Counted from the stretch's first letter, positions 38,679 to 48,612 are shown. The stretch: 64,000 nucleotides of DNA from Blastocatellia bacterium AA13 (GCA_003222245.1 QHVH01000008.1:1-64000); one strand, 5' to 3'. Translations and numbers: made by a program. Notes: generated by a model from the sequence alone, not told the origin.

Positions 38679-39662
38679 GTGACGATGTTTCATATAACGA
38701 ACGGCGGCTCTACTTCAAGTACTCTGGAGCAGACGACCCTGGACGGTGATCAGGCCGCCTGGACCGAAGCACTCGTCGCAGGCCCAACTCCGGCCGGCCT
38801 CCGGTCGGAGGATCTGGTTCAAGTGCGAGCTCAGCATCTTTCAGAGGCGTACGGTATCAGCCTTGCCGATGCAAAACGAGAGAGCGAGCACTTGGAGCGA
38901 TCGCTGCGCGATTCCGCGAGCTATGATGAAGTCGTTCTATGGTTCGAGCACGATCTATTCTGTCAGATCAATCTAATCAGTTTGCTTGGCTGGTTCGCGG
39001 AAAATCGGGCCGGTAATCGACTCAGCCTCGTCTGCATAGACCGCTTTTCCGGCAAGAGTCAATTTCGCGGACTCGGCGAGCTGACCGCCGCCGAGCTGGA
39101 AACGCTCTTCCCCGCACGCTCCGAAATCACCGAGGAGGTACTGAAGATCGGAGCCGCTGCGTGGCGAGCGTACTGCTCTCCGGATCCAACCGCTATTGAA
39201 TCTCTTCTGACAGCCGATACCTCGTCCCTTCCATTTCTGAAAGCCGCGTTGATGCGCCACCTCGCGAGATTCCCGTCGGTAGAAAACGGTCTGGGCCGAG
39301 TTGAAGCGACCGCGCTCAACCTCGTAGCCGCGGGCGCCGCAAGCTTCGGCCACCTGTTTCGAGGTTTTTGGGATGCGGAACCCATATACGGATTCGGCGA
39401 CGCTCAGTTCTGGAATGACATAAGGCGGCTAAGCACAGTAGACCGGCCGTTGCTCAACATCAGCGGAATCATCAGCTCTGAAATCCCAAAAGATGCCTCA
39501 ATCACTATCACGGATGACGGAGGAGCAGTTCTTGCGAATCAAGCGGATTACCTGGACATCAACTCAATCAATATGTGGCTCGGCGGCGTTCACCTGAAAT
39601 CAGGAAGTCCAATCTGGCGCTGGAACGAACAGCAACAGGAGCTCGAGAGGTGCAAAGCATAA
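38679..39662 (+). CDS. DUF1835 domain protein
   Basis: 327 aa from a GTG with AGGAG 9 nt upstream; an ATG two codons later is possible. The opening MFHITNGGSTSSTLEQTTL and the block YDEVVLWFEHDLFCQINLI with LLGWFAE and LSLVCIDRF are typical of DUF1835. The C-terminal part (~190-327) holds a DUF3658-like helical and strand region. It is cytoplasmic, of unknown function, and sometimes sigma-factor or regulation linked. It is divergent from the TonB receptor. Confidence 0.85.
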   Translation: MTMFHITNGGSTSSTLEQTTLDGDQAAWTEALVAGPTPAGLRSEDLVQVRAQHLSEAYGISLADAKRESEHLERSLRDSASYDEVVLWFEHDLFCQINLISLLGWFAENRAGNRLSLVCIDRFSGKSQFRGLGELTAAELETLFPARSEITEEVLKIGAAAWRAYCSPDPTAIESLLTADTSSLPFLKAALMRHLARFPSVENGLGRVEATALNLVAAGAASFGHLFRGFWDAEPIYGFGDAQFWNDIRRLSTVDRPLLNISGIISSEIPKDASITITDDGGAVLANQADYLDINSINMWLGGVHLKSGSPIWRWNEQQQELERCKA

Positions 39663-39714
39663 GATAGGCTCGAAATGGATCAAGCGCCTTTCCGGCTACT
39701 GTTAATTGCCGCGC

Positions 39715-40330
39715 CTATCTCAACGAGAATGACAACTCGATGTTCATCCCGTAGTCGACTGGACTCCCACCGCGCATCGCGGGCTTGAACTTGAGTGTCA
39801 TGACGGAGCGTTGCGCCTCCCGCGTAAGGCCGTCAGGAAGCCGTTTCTCACTTTCACCGCCTTCACCACGCCATCCGCGCCTACGAGAATCGAAAGCGAC
39901 ATCTCACCCATCACCTTATTCGCCCGGGCTTCTTCGGTGTACATTGGCCGTGTGTGATTGAGCATGACAGGCTCTGAGTCAACCGCATCATTTTGCAGTT
40001 TCCCTCCTCGCAGGCCCGCGGGTGGTCCCAAGGGATAGGAACCCCAAACAGTTCCGTCCATAAATCTCACTCCGAGTACTCTAACCGTCAACGCGTACGG
40101 CTCCCCCATAAAAGCCAGGAGAGGAATTGAAAGCGTCTTCTTATGGTGCGGATCTAGTTTAACTTCAGGAGCGAGGTCGAACGTACTTTGGAGCAGTTCT
40201 TCGCCTGTGTTGTCCGGTTGAGAAGAGGTAACCCTTGAAAACCTGAAAAGGAGATTCGAAACCCCGGATGAGGCATTGCTGAGGAGGGCCAGATGGATTG
40301 TAATTCCATAGGACTGGTCGTCGAGAGAGC
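39715..40330 (-). pseudogene. Truncated, frameshifted TonB C-terminal-domain protein
   Basis: A frame with no proper start encodes a beta-rich region (GITIHLALLSNASSG, NLLFRFSRV, EPYALTVRVLGVRF). The TonB C-terminal pattern follows: TRPMYTEEARANKVMGEMSLSILVGADGVVKAVKVRNG. A one-base loss near 39845 then shifts to LPDGLTREAQRSVMTLKFKP and a closing IELSFSLR with TAG near 39715. The 5' end, with signal or membrane anchor, is gone. The plus-strand cysE-like gene starts just beyond. A decayed energy-transducer-like secreted protein. Confidence 0.7.
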
Positions 40331-40421
40331 TATACGGTAAGCTCCTTGACTTTGAAAATACCGAGCTTCAACATACGAAGGCCTCATACATATCAGAAAG
40401 GCTGAATAATAACGACGCCTC

Positions 40422-41366
40422 ATGGATAGCAGAGTGATCGGAATGCAGCGAAACAGGCTCGCGAACATTATGGATCGCATCGTTGCTTCGTATGACGGCG
40501 CGAGCCCCCGCATAGATCGCCTCGATCAAAGGCCGCTTCCATCTCGCGAAGAAGCCGCCGGAATCATGGAGGCGATTGAAGAAGTCATTTATCCCGGCTA
40601 CTACAGCGCCGGCGGCGTCACTCATCAAGGAATTTTCTACAGGGTTCAGGAGCGGATCGGATGGATTTTCGAACAACTGCGCGACCAGATTCTCAAAAGC
40701 CTCCGTCATACGAAGGAGATGGATGGCGAGTTGTGCGATGACTGCGACTCCGTTGCCGAAGAGTGTACATATTCATTCCTTGAAGGCATACCCGAGCTTC
40801 GTGGAAGGCTTGCCAAGGATATTCAGGCGGCTTACGACGGCGATCCGGCCGCCAAATCATTTGATGAAATCATCCTGAGCTATCCGGCTACTTATGCCAT
40901 CACTGCTTATCGCGCCGCGCACGAACTGGAGAGACTGGGCGTTCCGCTGCTGCCCAGGATGTTGACGGAGCTTGCTCATGCGCGAACCGGCATCGACATT
41001 CATCCGGGCGCTCAAATCGGCGGCAGTTTTTTTATAGATCACGGTACCGGAGTGGTCATCGGCGAGACGACCATAATCGGCAGTTACGTAAAGCTCTATC
41101 AAGGAGTGACACTGGGAGCATTATCTTTTCCAAAGGACGAAAAAGGCAGGCTGATTCGAGGAGTCAAACGGCACCCGACTCTCGAAGACAACGTGATCAT
41201 CTATGCCGGGGCGACCATACTGGGCGGCGATACGATCATCGGCGAGGGCAGCGTAATCGGAGGGAACGTGTGGCTGACCGAGTCTGTAGCGCCCGGCACT
41301 CGCGTACTGCAGGCGGAACCCAAGCCGCGCTTCGTCGCGCCCGACGGCCAGCTTCAGGAAGCCTGA
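40422..41366 (+). CDS. Serine O-acetyltransferase (CysE/EpsC-type)
   Basis: 314 aa. An N-terminal helical region of ~180 residues precedes left-handed beta-helix hexapeptide repeats: ARTGIDIHPGAQIGGSFFIDHGTGVVIGETTIIG (with the catalytic His of DHG), VKLYQGVTLG, HPTLEDNVIIYAGATILGG and GEGSVIGGNVWLT. It acetylates L-serine with acetyl-CoA to O-acetylserine, the cysteine precursor. The long N-terminal domain matches the longer serine acetyltransferase form. It is the first of three same-strand genes (this, AlaX, asparaginase) that are only loosely spaced. Confidence 0.93.
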   Translation: MDSRVIGMQRNRLANIMDRIVASYDGASPRIDRLDQRPLPSREEAAGIMEAIEEVIYPGYYSAGGVTHQGIFYRVQERIGWIFEQLRDQILKSLRHTKEMDGELCDDCDSVAEECTYSFLEGIPELRGRLAKDIQAAYDGDPAAKSFDEIILSYPATYAITAYRAAHELERLGVPLLPRMLTELAHARTGIDIHPGAQIGGSFFIDHGTGVVIGETTIIGSYVKLYQGVTLGALSFPKDEKGRLIRGVKRHPTLEDNVIIYAGATILGGDTIIGEGSVIGGNVWLTESVAPGTRVLQAEPKPRFVAPDGQLQEA

Positions 41367-41402
41367 TACGACGCTAGTTTTGCCATTCAAGAGAATACTC
41401 GA

Positions 41403-42608
41403 TTGCACACCGAACGACTCTATTTCACCGACTCGGCCCTCCTCGAATTCGACGCAGCCGTCCTCGACATTCGTCCCGTCGACGATTCTTTTCATGTCGT
41501 CCTTGACCGAACAGCATTTTACCCAACTGGCGGGGGTCAGCCTCACGATACGGGCACGCTCGACGGTCTCCAGGTAATTGACGTAAGCGAGACGGACGAA
41601 GGAACCATCCTTCACGTTGTAAATAATGCTGCCGGATTGGCGGTCGGAAACCGTCTCCACGGTCTTGTGGATGCGGATCGCAGACGCGACCATCTTCAAC
41701 AACACAGCGGGCAGCACATTCTCTCTCAGTCGTTTCTTGAAGCCTGCGGCGCGGAAACTCGCTCGTTTCATCTCGGATCTGTCAGCTCTACCATTGACAT
41801 CGCTCTCGATTCGCCTGCCGACGAGCATATGCGCGCCGCTGAAGAACGCGCCAATCGGATCGTTTTTGAAAATCGGCCGATGCGCGTTCATCTGGTTGAT
41901 GAAGACGAAGCGGCGCGGCTTCCACTGCGAAAAGAAAGCGCGGTGCAGGGAATGATTCGTGTTATAGAGGTCGAGGATTTCGACTGGTCGCCTTGCGGCG
42001 GAACTCACGCAAATAGAACCGGAGAAATCGGCCTCATTACGATCAAGTCATTCGAACGAGCGAAGCGTTTGACCCGCGTCGAGTTTCTGTGCGGAGGCCG
42101 CGCATTGCGCGATTATCGGCTCGCGAACCGGACCGCTTTAAGCGTGGCAAAGATGCTGAGCGTCGAACGCGAAGAATCGGCCGAAGCCGTCGCGCGCTTA
42201 GTTCAGGAAGGCAAGTCGCAGCGAAAACGAATTCGCGAACTGACCGAGATTACCGCCCGCGTCGAAGCCGCCGAGCTCTTAGCGTCAGCAAACAGCGTTA
42301 ATGGCTTTAAGCTCGTCACCGCGGTCTTTGATCAAAGAGACGTGGAGGAGATGCGGCTGCTTGCGCATCGGTTGATCGAAGGAGAAGCGGCTGTCGCCTT
42401 GCTCGGCTCAAAGGAGCCGGGGATGGCGAGACTCGTATTCGCGCGATCCGCCTCCATCGATATCAACATGGGGCAGCTCCTTTCCGCCGCGTGCGCGACG
42501 TTGGGCGGAAAAGGCGGGGGCAAACCCGATCTAGCACAAGGAGGCGGGCCGAACGTCGATAAGGTCGACGACGCAATCAAGATCGCGGTCTCAGGATTGA
42601 CGAACTGA
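41403..42608 (+). CDS. Alanyl-tRNA editing protein (AlaX with DHHA1 domain)
   Basis: 401 aa from a TTG at 41403, 36 nt after the acetyltransferase. The editing core shows QQHSGQHIL (zinc ligands His101, His105) and CGGTHANRTGEIG (Cys198, His202). A coiled region and a C-terminal DHHA1 domain ending in LGGKGGGKPDLAQGGG follow. It hydrolyses Ser- or Gly-mischarged tRNA-Ala in trans. There is no synthetase domain, so it is not AlaRS. Confidence 0.94.
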   Translation: MHTERLYFTDSALLEFDAAVLDIRPVDDSFHVVLDRTAFYPTGGGQPHDTGTLDGLQVIDVSETDEGTILHVVNNAAGLAVGNRLHGLVDADRRRDHLQQHSGQHILSQSFLEACGAETRSFHLGSVSSTIDIALDSPADEHMRAAEERANRIVFENRPMRVHLVDEDEAARLPLRKESAVQGMIRVIEVEDFDWSPCGGTHANRTGEIGLITIKSFERAKRLTRVEFLCGGRALRDYRLANRTALSVAKMLSVEREESAEAVARLVQEGKSQRKRIRELTEITARVEAAELLASANSVNGFKLVTAVFDQRDVEEMRLLAHRLIEGEAAVALLGSKEPGMARLVFARSASIDINMGQLLSAACATLGGKGGGKPDLAQGGGPNVDKVDDAIKIAVSGLTN

Positions 42609-42670
42609 GCGCGGCTCAGCTCGGTCCTCTGTGACGCTTCGCTCGGCAATACTTCGTTCGCTAATACAAC

Positions 42671-43648
42671 ATGAAAAAAAAGCTCGCGATTTATTTCACC
42701 GGCGGAACCATCTCCATGAAGTACGACCCGGAGGTCGGCGCCGCGGTTCCCGCGCTGTCTGGCCATGAAATAATCCGGAATGTCCGCGGACTCGCTGAAG
42801 AAATCGATTACGAGATCATCGATTTCGGTAGATTTCCGGGGCCGCATATGACCCCCCGACGGATGATGGAGCTATCCGCTCAAGTTAAGGCGACGATCGC
42901 CCGCGATGAAATCGCCGGAGTAGTCGTGACTCACGGCACCGATACTCTCGAGGAAACTGCCTACCTTTTCGATCTTACTATCTCGAGCGACAAGCCTGTT
43001 GTATTTACGGGAGCGATGCGAAACAGCTCGGAACTGGGATATGACGGGCCTTCCAACATCCTCTCCGCCGCTAGGACCGCCGCTTCGGAAATGGCGCGAG
43101 GTTTGGGCACGATGGTCGTGCTCAACGAGGTAATCCTATCGGCGGCGGAAGCTACAAAAACTCACACCGAATCATTCGACTCGTTTCAGAGTCCTGAATT
43201 TGGACCTCTCGGCGTTATCGACAAAGGCGCGGTGATCATCCGCCGCCCTCGTACAGCGCGGTTTCAAATTCCGGCAGAGGCGGTTGCCGAGCCTGTGTTT
43301 CTGCTCAAACTGGCATCCGGGGTCGATCGCGTGTTGATCGACTCCTGCATCGAAGCAGGCGCGAAAGGAATCGTCCTCGAAGCGCTCGGTCGAGGTAATG
43401 TTCCTCCGGAAATCGTACCGGGAATTGCGCGCGCTCTAGAGTTAGAAATACCCGTTGTGCTGACATCGCGCTGCCTCGGTGGACGCGTGTACCAGAGCTA
43501 CGGTTATGAGGGAGGTGGAAAACGATTGCTGGACATGGGTGTGATCTTCGCCGATTTCCTGTCAGGTCAGAAAGCCCGTATCAAGGTCATGCTTGCCCTG
43601 GGGCTTGCCGGTAGCACTGACCTCCTGCGTCGGATATTCAATTCGTGA
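42671..43648 (+). CDS. L-asparaginase
   Basis: 325 aa. The two active-site signatures are FTGGTISM (nucleophile Thr13) and VVTHGTDTLEET (Thr87 to Asp91). PVVFTGAMRNSSELGYDGPSN follows. No signal peptide, so cytoplasmic. It hydrolyses asparagine to aspartate and ammonia. The last part (GRVYQSYGYEGGGKRLLDMGVIF) is the small C-terminal domain. It is 62 nt after AlaX. Confidence 0.95.
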   Translation: MKKKLAIYFTGGTISMKYDPEVGAAVPALSGHEIIRNVRGLAEEIDYEIIDFGRFPGPHMTPRRMMELSAQVKATIARDEIAGVVVTHGTDTLEETAYLFDLTISSDKPVVFTGAMRNSSELGYDGPSNILSAARTAASEMARGLGTMVVLNEVILSAAEATKTHTESFDSFQSPEFGPLGVIDKGAVIIRRPRTARFQIPAEAVAEPVFLLKLASGVDRVLIDSCIEAGAKGIVLEALGRGNVPPEIVPGIARALELEIPVVLTSRCLGGRVYQSYGYEGGGKRLLDMGVIFADFLSGQKARIKVMLALGLAGSTDLLRRIFNS

Positions 43649-44304
43649 TTCCAGTCGCCGTTGAAACGTGCGGTTACCACCAACGCCCGCTGTTATCGTG
43701 CCTTCAATCGAACCCGATCGCCGAGAAGCCGGATTTTTCGCTGCATCGAGAACTACCAAAGAACTACGCTCTTTTTCCTTGACTTGCGGTTGTTTAGGGT
43801 CTATTGTCTGGCCCTACGTTTGAGAAACTCAGGGTCCTGAGAACCGCCTTTGGGCTATGACGCAATAATACCTGGAGCGCGGGACCTGCGAGTCGAGTCT
43901 GAAGAGCAGGGAAAACACCACCCGGTCTGGTGATCCAAACTACAGCTTCAGAATCAGCCGAACTCGCGGATATCAAGGAATTCGAAGGAAAATCATGTGA
44001 TTCACCCTAGTGGTAAGGCCGGATACGCTCGCCCGTATTACAAGCTCGGGCGCGTACGAATGAAATGAATCTCGGGCGCATCCATTATCCTCGCGGAGGA
44101 AGACGGAGATCAAGCGTGGGCACTCGTAATGTAGGTAACCGAGAAATCGGCTCTACTGCTCTTTCTATAGTGCTCTTGGATTTTTATCGAAGTACGCGCT
44201 TTGATTTTTCGTCCATGGGGTTAGTGGAAGTTCGAAAGAGAAATAGGGGACGAGAGAAAAAAATACTCGCGACCTGGCACTTTAATTCTAAAGGAGATTA
44301 GTAA
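43649..44304. other. 656-nt spacer: long leader region of the beta-helix gene
   Basis: No convincing gene. One promoter-like site is noted at 43779. A G+C-rich stretch at ~44020-44100 repeats CTCGGGCGC(G/A). The part before 44305 ends in AAGGAG for the next gene. Whether a small RNA is encoded cannot be told by eye. Confidence 0.4.
43779..43807 (+). promoter_or_regulatory. Candidate sigma-70 promoter
   Basis: TTGACT (43779-43784) and TATTGT (43802-43807) with a 17-nt spacer. The nearest plus-strand gene starts ~500 nt downstream, so it would imply a long leader or a small RNA. Confidence 0.3.
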
Positions 44305-45222
44305 ATGAGGAAGATCCGATTAACGTTAAACCTTCTCGCCGTTTCAATAGTGTGCCTGATGTGCAGCACGCTCGCCAATGCACAGGCGACGCGAACCTGG
44401 GTATCAGGAGTAGGCGATGATGCGAATCCCTGCAGCCGCACCGCGCCGTGCAAGACTTTCGCGGGCGCAATCTCAAAGACAGCCGCTGGCGGCGAGATCT
44501 CTGTGCTTGATCCCGGCGGCTTCGGAGCTGTGACGATTACAAAATCGATCACGATCAACGGTGCTGGGACGCTCGCCGGAATTCTTGCCGCGGGAACCAA
44601 CGCTATCATTATCAATGCGGCGTCGACTGATAAGATTGTTTTGAAGTACCTGCAGATCAACGGCGCGGGCACAGGCCTGGATGGAATCAGATTTCTCTCA
44701 GGCAAACAGCTCACCGTCGAAGCTTGCAACATCTGGGGCTTCACGGGAGACGGAGTCGAAATCGCTTTGCCGGTAGCGGGCGGAACGACCTTCATTAAGG
44801 ACACGGACATCACCGAATGCAACACAGGCGTAAGGATGACCGTAGCCGCGACCGGCTTCGCAACAGCATCGCTTGAAAAAGTTCGTCTCGAAGGCATGGT
44901 TAACGGTGTTAACGTCGGCGCTGCCGGCACCTTCATGCAGATCAACAATTCGAACATAAGCACCAACACGAGCAACGGCGTTCTCGCGTCTGCGGCGTCT
45001 GCGGTGATCAATGTTGAGAATTCGCAGATCACCTTCAACAACAACGGCGTGAATGCGAGCGTAAGCGGAACGACCATTCGAGTGGCCAACAACGGCATCT
45101 ACCATAATACGGCAGGCATCGCCGTGATTCCGGCGGGCGCAATTGTCGCCTCCGACGGAAGCAACCGAATCGGCGGCAACTCGGCATCGGCCGCGCCAAA
45201 CCAAGTACTGGTCAAACAGTAA
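44305..45222 (+). CDS. Secreted right-handed parallel beta-helix protein
   Basis: 305 aa with AAGGAG eight nt before the ATG. A signal peptide (VSIVCLMCSTLANAQA) is followed by a CSRTAPCKTF start typical of secreted acidobacterial beta-helix proteins. Turns of ~20-24 residues rich in Asn/Gly/Thr follow (ITINGAGT, LKYLQINGAGTGL, VENSQITFNNNGVN, IRVANNGIYHNTAGI). It probably binds or cuts a polysaccharide, but no lyase active site is clear. A strong terminator follows. Confidence 0.88.
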   Translation: MRKIRLTLNLLAVSIVCLMCSTLANAQATRTWVSGVGDDANPCSRTAPCKTFAGAISKTAAGGEISVLDPGGFGAVTITKSITINGAGTLAGILAAGTNAIIINAASTDKIVLKYLQINGAGTGLDGIRFLSGKQLTVEACNIWGFTGDGVEIALPVAGGTTFIKDTDITECNTGVRMTVAATGFATASLEKVRLEGMVNGVNVGAAGTFMQINNSNISTNTSNGVLASAASAVINVENSQITFNNNGVNASVSGTTIRVANNGIYHNTAGIAVIPAGAIVASDGSNRIGGNSASAAPNQVLVKQ

Positions 45223-45267
45223 GTTCAAGAAGAGATCTTTAAGCTTAAAAAAAGCTCTTTTCGATTG

Positions 45268-45306
45268 AAGCCCTCCGGTGAGTCGATCACGGAGGGCTTG
45301 TTTTTT
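45268..45306 (+). terminator. Intrinsic terminator after the beta-helix gene
   Basis: AAGCCCTCCG (45268-45277) pairs with CGGAGGGCTT (45290-45299), followed by six T (45301-45306). Confidence 0.93.
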
Positions 45307-45419
45307 GCACGAGGCCTCCCAATCAACAACCCCAAGCCCTCCTTTGAGAGATGCAAGCTGGTAACTCTTCGGCGTCTTAGAGAATGAGATGTGTTTGTCT
45401 TGGGAGAGCAGATGCTCTG

Positions 45420-45462
45420 GATTGGGTACGGATTGGGTATAGATTGGGTACAGATTGGGTAT
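45420..45462. repeat. 11-nt tandem repeat, four copies
   Basis: GATTGGGTAC/T occurs at 45420, 45431, 45442 and 45453 with one spacer base. The last base alternates C, T, C, T. It lies in the spacer before tRNA-Lys. Confidence 0.9.
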
Positions 45463-45550
45463 AGATACATTCTTGTATTGCTGGATGTATCGGAGGTATC
45501 GGCGCCAGGATTGACAACAGTGCAGATCTAAGTAGAATAACCAGTCTCGC

Positions 45551-45623
<73 letters not shown>

Positions 45624-45644
45624 TCAAATAAATTCAAATATTTA

Positions 45645-45677
45645 GGGTCACGCGAGCGCGTGGCCCGACGTGTTTTT
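45645..45677 (+). terminator. Intrinsic terminator of tRNA-Lys
   Basis: GGGTCACGC (45645-45653) pairs with GCGTGGCCC (45658-45666) around GAGC, followed by GACGTG and five T. Confidence 0.8.
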
Positions 45678-45776
45678 GAGTGGTTTGACAGCAACCGAGT
45701 CTGAAACGATGGGGCTTCACTCGCAGTTCTGAGGGAGCAGACGATCCGATCCGGTCCGCATCTGTGAGGTGTCGAC

Positions 45777-47381
45777 ATGGCTACGGTAATAGGCCCTGCA
45801 AAATCTCCACCAAGAGCGCCAACACTTCCTCTTCTGCTTGGGAAGGGCTATTTCCCGCGCGAGTTGCCACCTGTATTTCACACAGAGTCCTTCGCTGCAT
45901 ATGCGGTCGGCACGGGTACTGCTTGGCCAGATGGCAGGTGGACCGCTCTTGTACGACACAACCTCGCTAGACCTGGGGGTCTCCGGCGACCCCTGAGAAT
46001 CCCGAATCCGGTGTCATATTTCAAACTCGCTGAGATATTGGTGACGAATTGGAAGGCGCTGAGAAATCACACCTGGGCGGTCAGGGTTTCGCTTACTAGA
46101 CCCTATGTCATGAAGAACAGCCCTCGCGCGGTCGTGCCGCGGTACGCTTACCGTGAACTCCCACGCCTACGCGCTCTGAGGAGAAGGGGAGCGCGTTATC
46201 TCCTGCGGACTGACATTGCTGAATTCTATTCCACTATTTATACGCACACCATTCCTTGGGCTTTGCACACTAAGAGCGTGTGTAAGGCTGCTCTCAAGAA
46301 AAAGAAGGGAATGCCTCTTTTGGGTGCCGTTGTTGATGCCGCACTCGCAGCTATGAACGAGGGACAGACGCACGGAATACCCATCGGCCCGGACAGTTCG
46401 TTACTATTAGCCGAGACGCTTTTGGCCGCCGTGGACAAGTGCCTCATCAAAGACTACGGTTCGTTGTTTCGGGGCTTCCGATACGTGGACGACTACGAGC
46501 TATCGTTCGCGACTTTGAGTGACGCCGAAACGGTCCTCACAGCTTTGCAAGGTCTGCTTTCAGAGTACGAATTGATTCTTAACCCACGCAAGACCAAGAT
46601 TGAGGAACTACCGAAGCTTCTTGACGATGAATGGGCTATAGATCTTGGCCGATTCAACCTCCGCGATTCATCGAGTCCTAAGGGACAACGAAATGATATA
46701 TTGGCGCTTTTTAGTCGGGCCTTCGAATTCGCTGAAGATCATCCGCATGAGTCAGTACTTAGGTACACAGTCGGGCGGGTGCGAAGCTTAGATGTTCATG
46801 CCAACGCATGGCGTGCCTTTCAGAACTGCCTCTTGAACGCAGCAGGTGCAGATCCTTCAACGATGGCCGGGGCCTTGGGAACTCTCCACTTGGTAGCAAA
46901 CGCTGGTGGCCACACAGTCTTCAAAACTGCGCTCGCAGAGACCTTCGAGAGCGTGATCCACCGACACGCGCCCCGAGCAGAAGGAAGCGAGGTTGCCTGG
47001 GCGTTGTGGGGCGCGCTTGCGTGGTCGGTGCCTCTGAGTGAAGAAACGGCGAAACTCGTAAGCAAGATGGATGACGATATTGTCGCTCTCTTAGCCCTAG
47101 ATGTAGACTATCGCGATTTGTTCCCTCCGGGTACCTTGGATCGGAGTTTGTGGGCAACAGTGGTTAACGAACCCGATGTACTTTCAAGCCAACATTGGTT
47201 GTTGGCGTATGAAGCAAATCAGAAGACGTGGCTTGAGTGTCCCGGGGTGGCAGCCGATCCGATCTTCTCAGGCATGTCAAAGGCAGGCGTTAGTTTCTAC
47301 GATCCGTCCCGTGGTGCGCCAATGTTTCCAGAAGCGGCCCACGCGCTGCCGGGCGGGCTCGTTCCAGATTATTATGCTTAG
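45777..47381 (+). CDS. Stand-alone reverse transcriptase of the defence-associated (UG/Abi) type
   Basis: 534 aa. The palm motifs are intact: motif A RTDIAEFYSTIYTHTIPWAL (Asp146), motif B with HGIPIGPDSSLLLAE, motif C RYVDDYELSF (Asp238, Asp239) and motif D LILNPRKTKIEEL. There is no maturase or HNH domain and no msr/msd-like repeat, so it is neither a group II intron nor an obvious retron. The C-terminal ~270 residues are helical and unlike known enzymes. The IYTH-I-PWA motif-A context is shared by the UG and AbiA-type reverse transcriptases of phage defence; the exact class is unresolved. It stands alone between tRNA-Lys and a decayed integrase. Confidence 0.88.
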   Translation: MATVIGPAKSPPRAPTLPLLLGKGYFPRELPPVFHTESFAAYAVGTGTAWPDGRWTALVRHNLARPGGLRRPLRIPNPVSYFKLAEILVTNWKALRNHTWAVRVSLTRPYVMKNSPRAVVPRYAYRELPRLRALRRRGARYLLRTDIAEFYSTIYTHTIPWALHTKSVCKAALKKKKGMPLLGAVVDAALAAMNEGQTHGIPIGPDSSLLLAETLLAAVDKCLIKDYGSLFRGFRYVDDYELSFATLSDAETVLTALQGLLSEYELILNPRKTKIEELPKLLDDEWAIDLGRFNLRDSSSPKGQRNDILALFSRAFEFAEDHPHESVLRYTVGRVRSLDVHANAWRAFQNCLLNAAGADPSTMAGALGTLHLVANAGGHTVFKTALAETFESVIHRHAPRAEGSEVAWALWGALAWSVPLSEETAKLVSKMDDDIVALLALDVDYRDLFPPGTLDRSLWATVVNEPDVLSSQHWLLAYEANQKTWLECPGVAADPIFSGMSKAGVSFYDPSRGAPMFPEAAHALPGGLVPDYYA

Positions 47382-47444
47382 CCTTCACTGGAGGGAGGTG
47401 GCGCATCCCCTTTGGCTAAGACGAGAGATTGCATTCGCGAGCAA

Positions 47445-48372
47445 TTACTTATCTGTCTCTAAGACCTTGTCCATCATTCCCAAGGCCATGCGGTGTGTCT
47501 CGGATACGACGTGGCCGTAGATGTCCGCGGTGATGCTAATCTGACGTGACCAAGAATATCTGACACTGTCTTGAGGGGCACACCCTGAGCGAGCAGGAGA
47601 GTCGCGCAGCCGTGGTGCAGATCGTGAAATCAACGAAGGTCCAGTCCCGCGTCCGTCAACGCCTTGTGATACTTTCGCACGACGTTGCGTGCATCGAGCG
47701 GCGTCCCGATCCTGGTCGTAAAGACAAACCCGTTCTCCTGCCAGTCCTTCCCCGCAGCGAGCCTTTCCTCAAGTTGACGGCTTCTGTGCGCTCGCAGGCC
47801 GGCGGCAATCACGTCAATGAGGGGTAAGTCGCGACGGCTACTCTTGGTCTTCAGTTCACTGAGCACGAGCTTCTTATTGATACGCTGCAACGAGTGTCTA
47901 ACGTGCAAAACGCCTGCCTCCCAGTCTACATCTTCCCACCGCAGGCCCAGCGCCTCGCGCTGACGTAGTCCGATGGCAAGGGCAACCGTGAATAGAGCTT
48001 CAAGACGGTTCCTCTTGCAGTTGGTGAGGAACGCCTTCGTTTGCTCAACGGTCATGGGTCGTATCTCGGGTTTGACGGTGCGCAGGGGATCAACCAGGGT
48101 AGCTACGTTGCGAGCGACGAGGCCCCACTTATGAGCCTTGCCCCAAGGCACGCCGGAGAACGGCTCGAAGATACTGAACGGTGCGAGGGGCGAGCCCTTT
48201 TATCGGATCTGTCTCTTTCTTCTTCACGGCGCCGCGCGCGAGCCTGTCGTTAAGAAATGTCTGGACATGCTCCGGCCGGAGCTTCGAAGGGCCAGGTGTC
48301 CCAGTTGCGGTTTGATGTGAAGCCTAACGAGTTGGCTGTAGCTCGCGAGACCTAGAGTGCCGGTATGGGCGG
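47445..48372 (-). pseudogene. Decayed tyrosine integrase
   Basis: Pieces of one phage-type integrase read on the minus strand in shifting frames: SYSQLVRLHIKPQLGHLAL, then KLRPEHVQTFLNDRL and LAPRTVQYLRAVLRRALGQ (core-binding domain), then KWGLVARNVATLVDP. The catalytic domain follows (ALAIGLRQREALGLRWEDVDW with the first Arg; after a stop, FHDLHHGCATLLLAQGVPLK; and SITADIYGHV with the Tyr). At least four frameshifts or stops break it. It is the relic of the element that may have brought the reverse transcriptase. Confidence 0.82.
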
Positions 48373-48530
48373 TGGTGGATGAAGTCACTGACAGCAACCT
48401 GCAAAGGTCAGCCTATCAAAAGAGAGCAGAGGCGGGAAAACATATGATGCGAGGTGCGGCTAAAATATAGAGTAGGGGAACCTAAATGAAAGCTGAGGAA
48501 TCGCAGGAATTTGGCTCCTTGGGGAACTCG

Positions 48531-48570
48531 CATTCAGGAGGCCACGGGTTCGAGTCCCGTCAGTTCCACG
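48531..48570 (+). other. tRNA/tmRNA-like 3' end, possible old attachment site
   Basis: ACGGG-TTCGAGT-CCCGT (48544-48560) is a perfect T arm, followed by AGTTCCAC (48562-48569) like a 3' acceptor strand. I cannot build a complete cloverleaf upstream. It sits beside the decayed integrase and upstream of a terminator, as a displaced tRNA or tmRNA 3' end would. Confidence 0.5.
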
Positions 48571-48612
48571 AAAACGAATCAAAGCCACTCCGAACCGTGG
48601 CCCTTCGTTTTT
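48571..48612. terminator. Long hairpin terminator, probably bidirectional
   Basis: AAAACGAA (48571-48578) pairs with TTCGTTTT (48604-48611), and inside it GCCAC (48584-48588) pairs with GTGGC (48597-48601). A T-run lies on both strands. It follows the tRNA-like end and also the convergent 48665 gene. Confidence 0.75.

Noticed and set aside
45777-47381. The reverse transcriptase as a group II intron protein or retron
   Set aside because: No maturase or HNH domain is present, and no msr/msd-like RNA or intron ends are visible around it.
48476-48570. A complete class II tRNA ending at 48570
   Set aside because: Only five acceptor pairs form, no credible D arm or anticodon stem is seen, so only the 3' part is listed.
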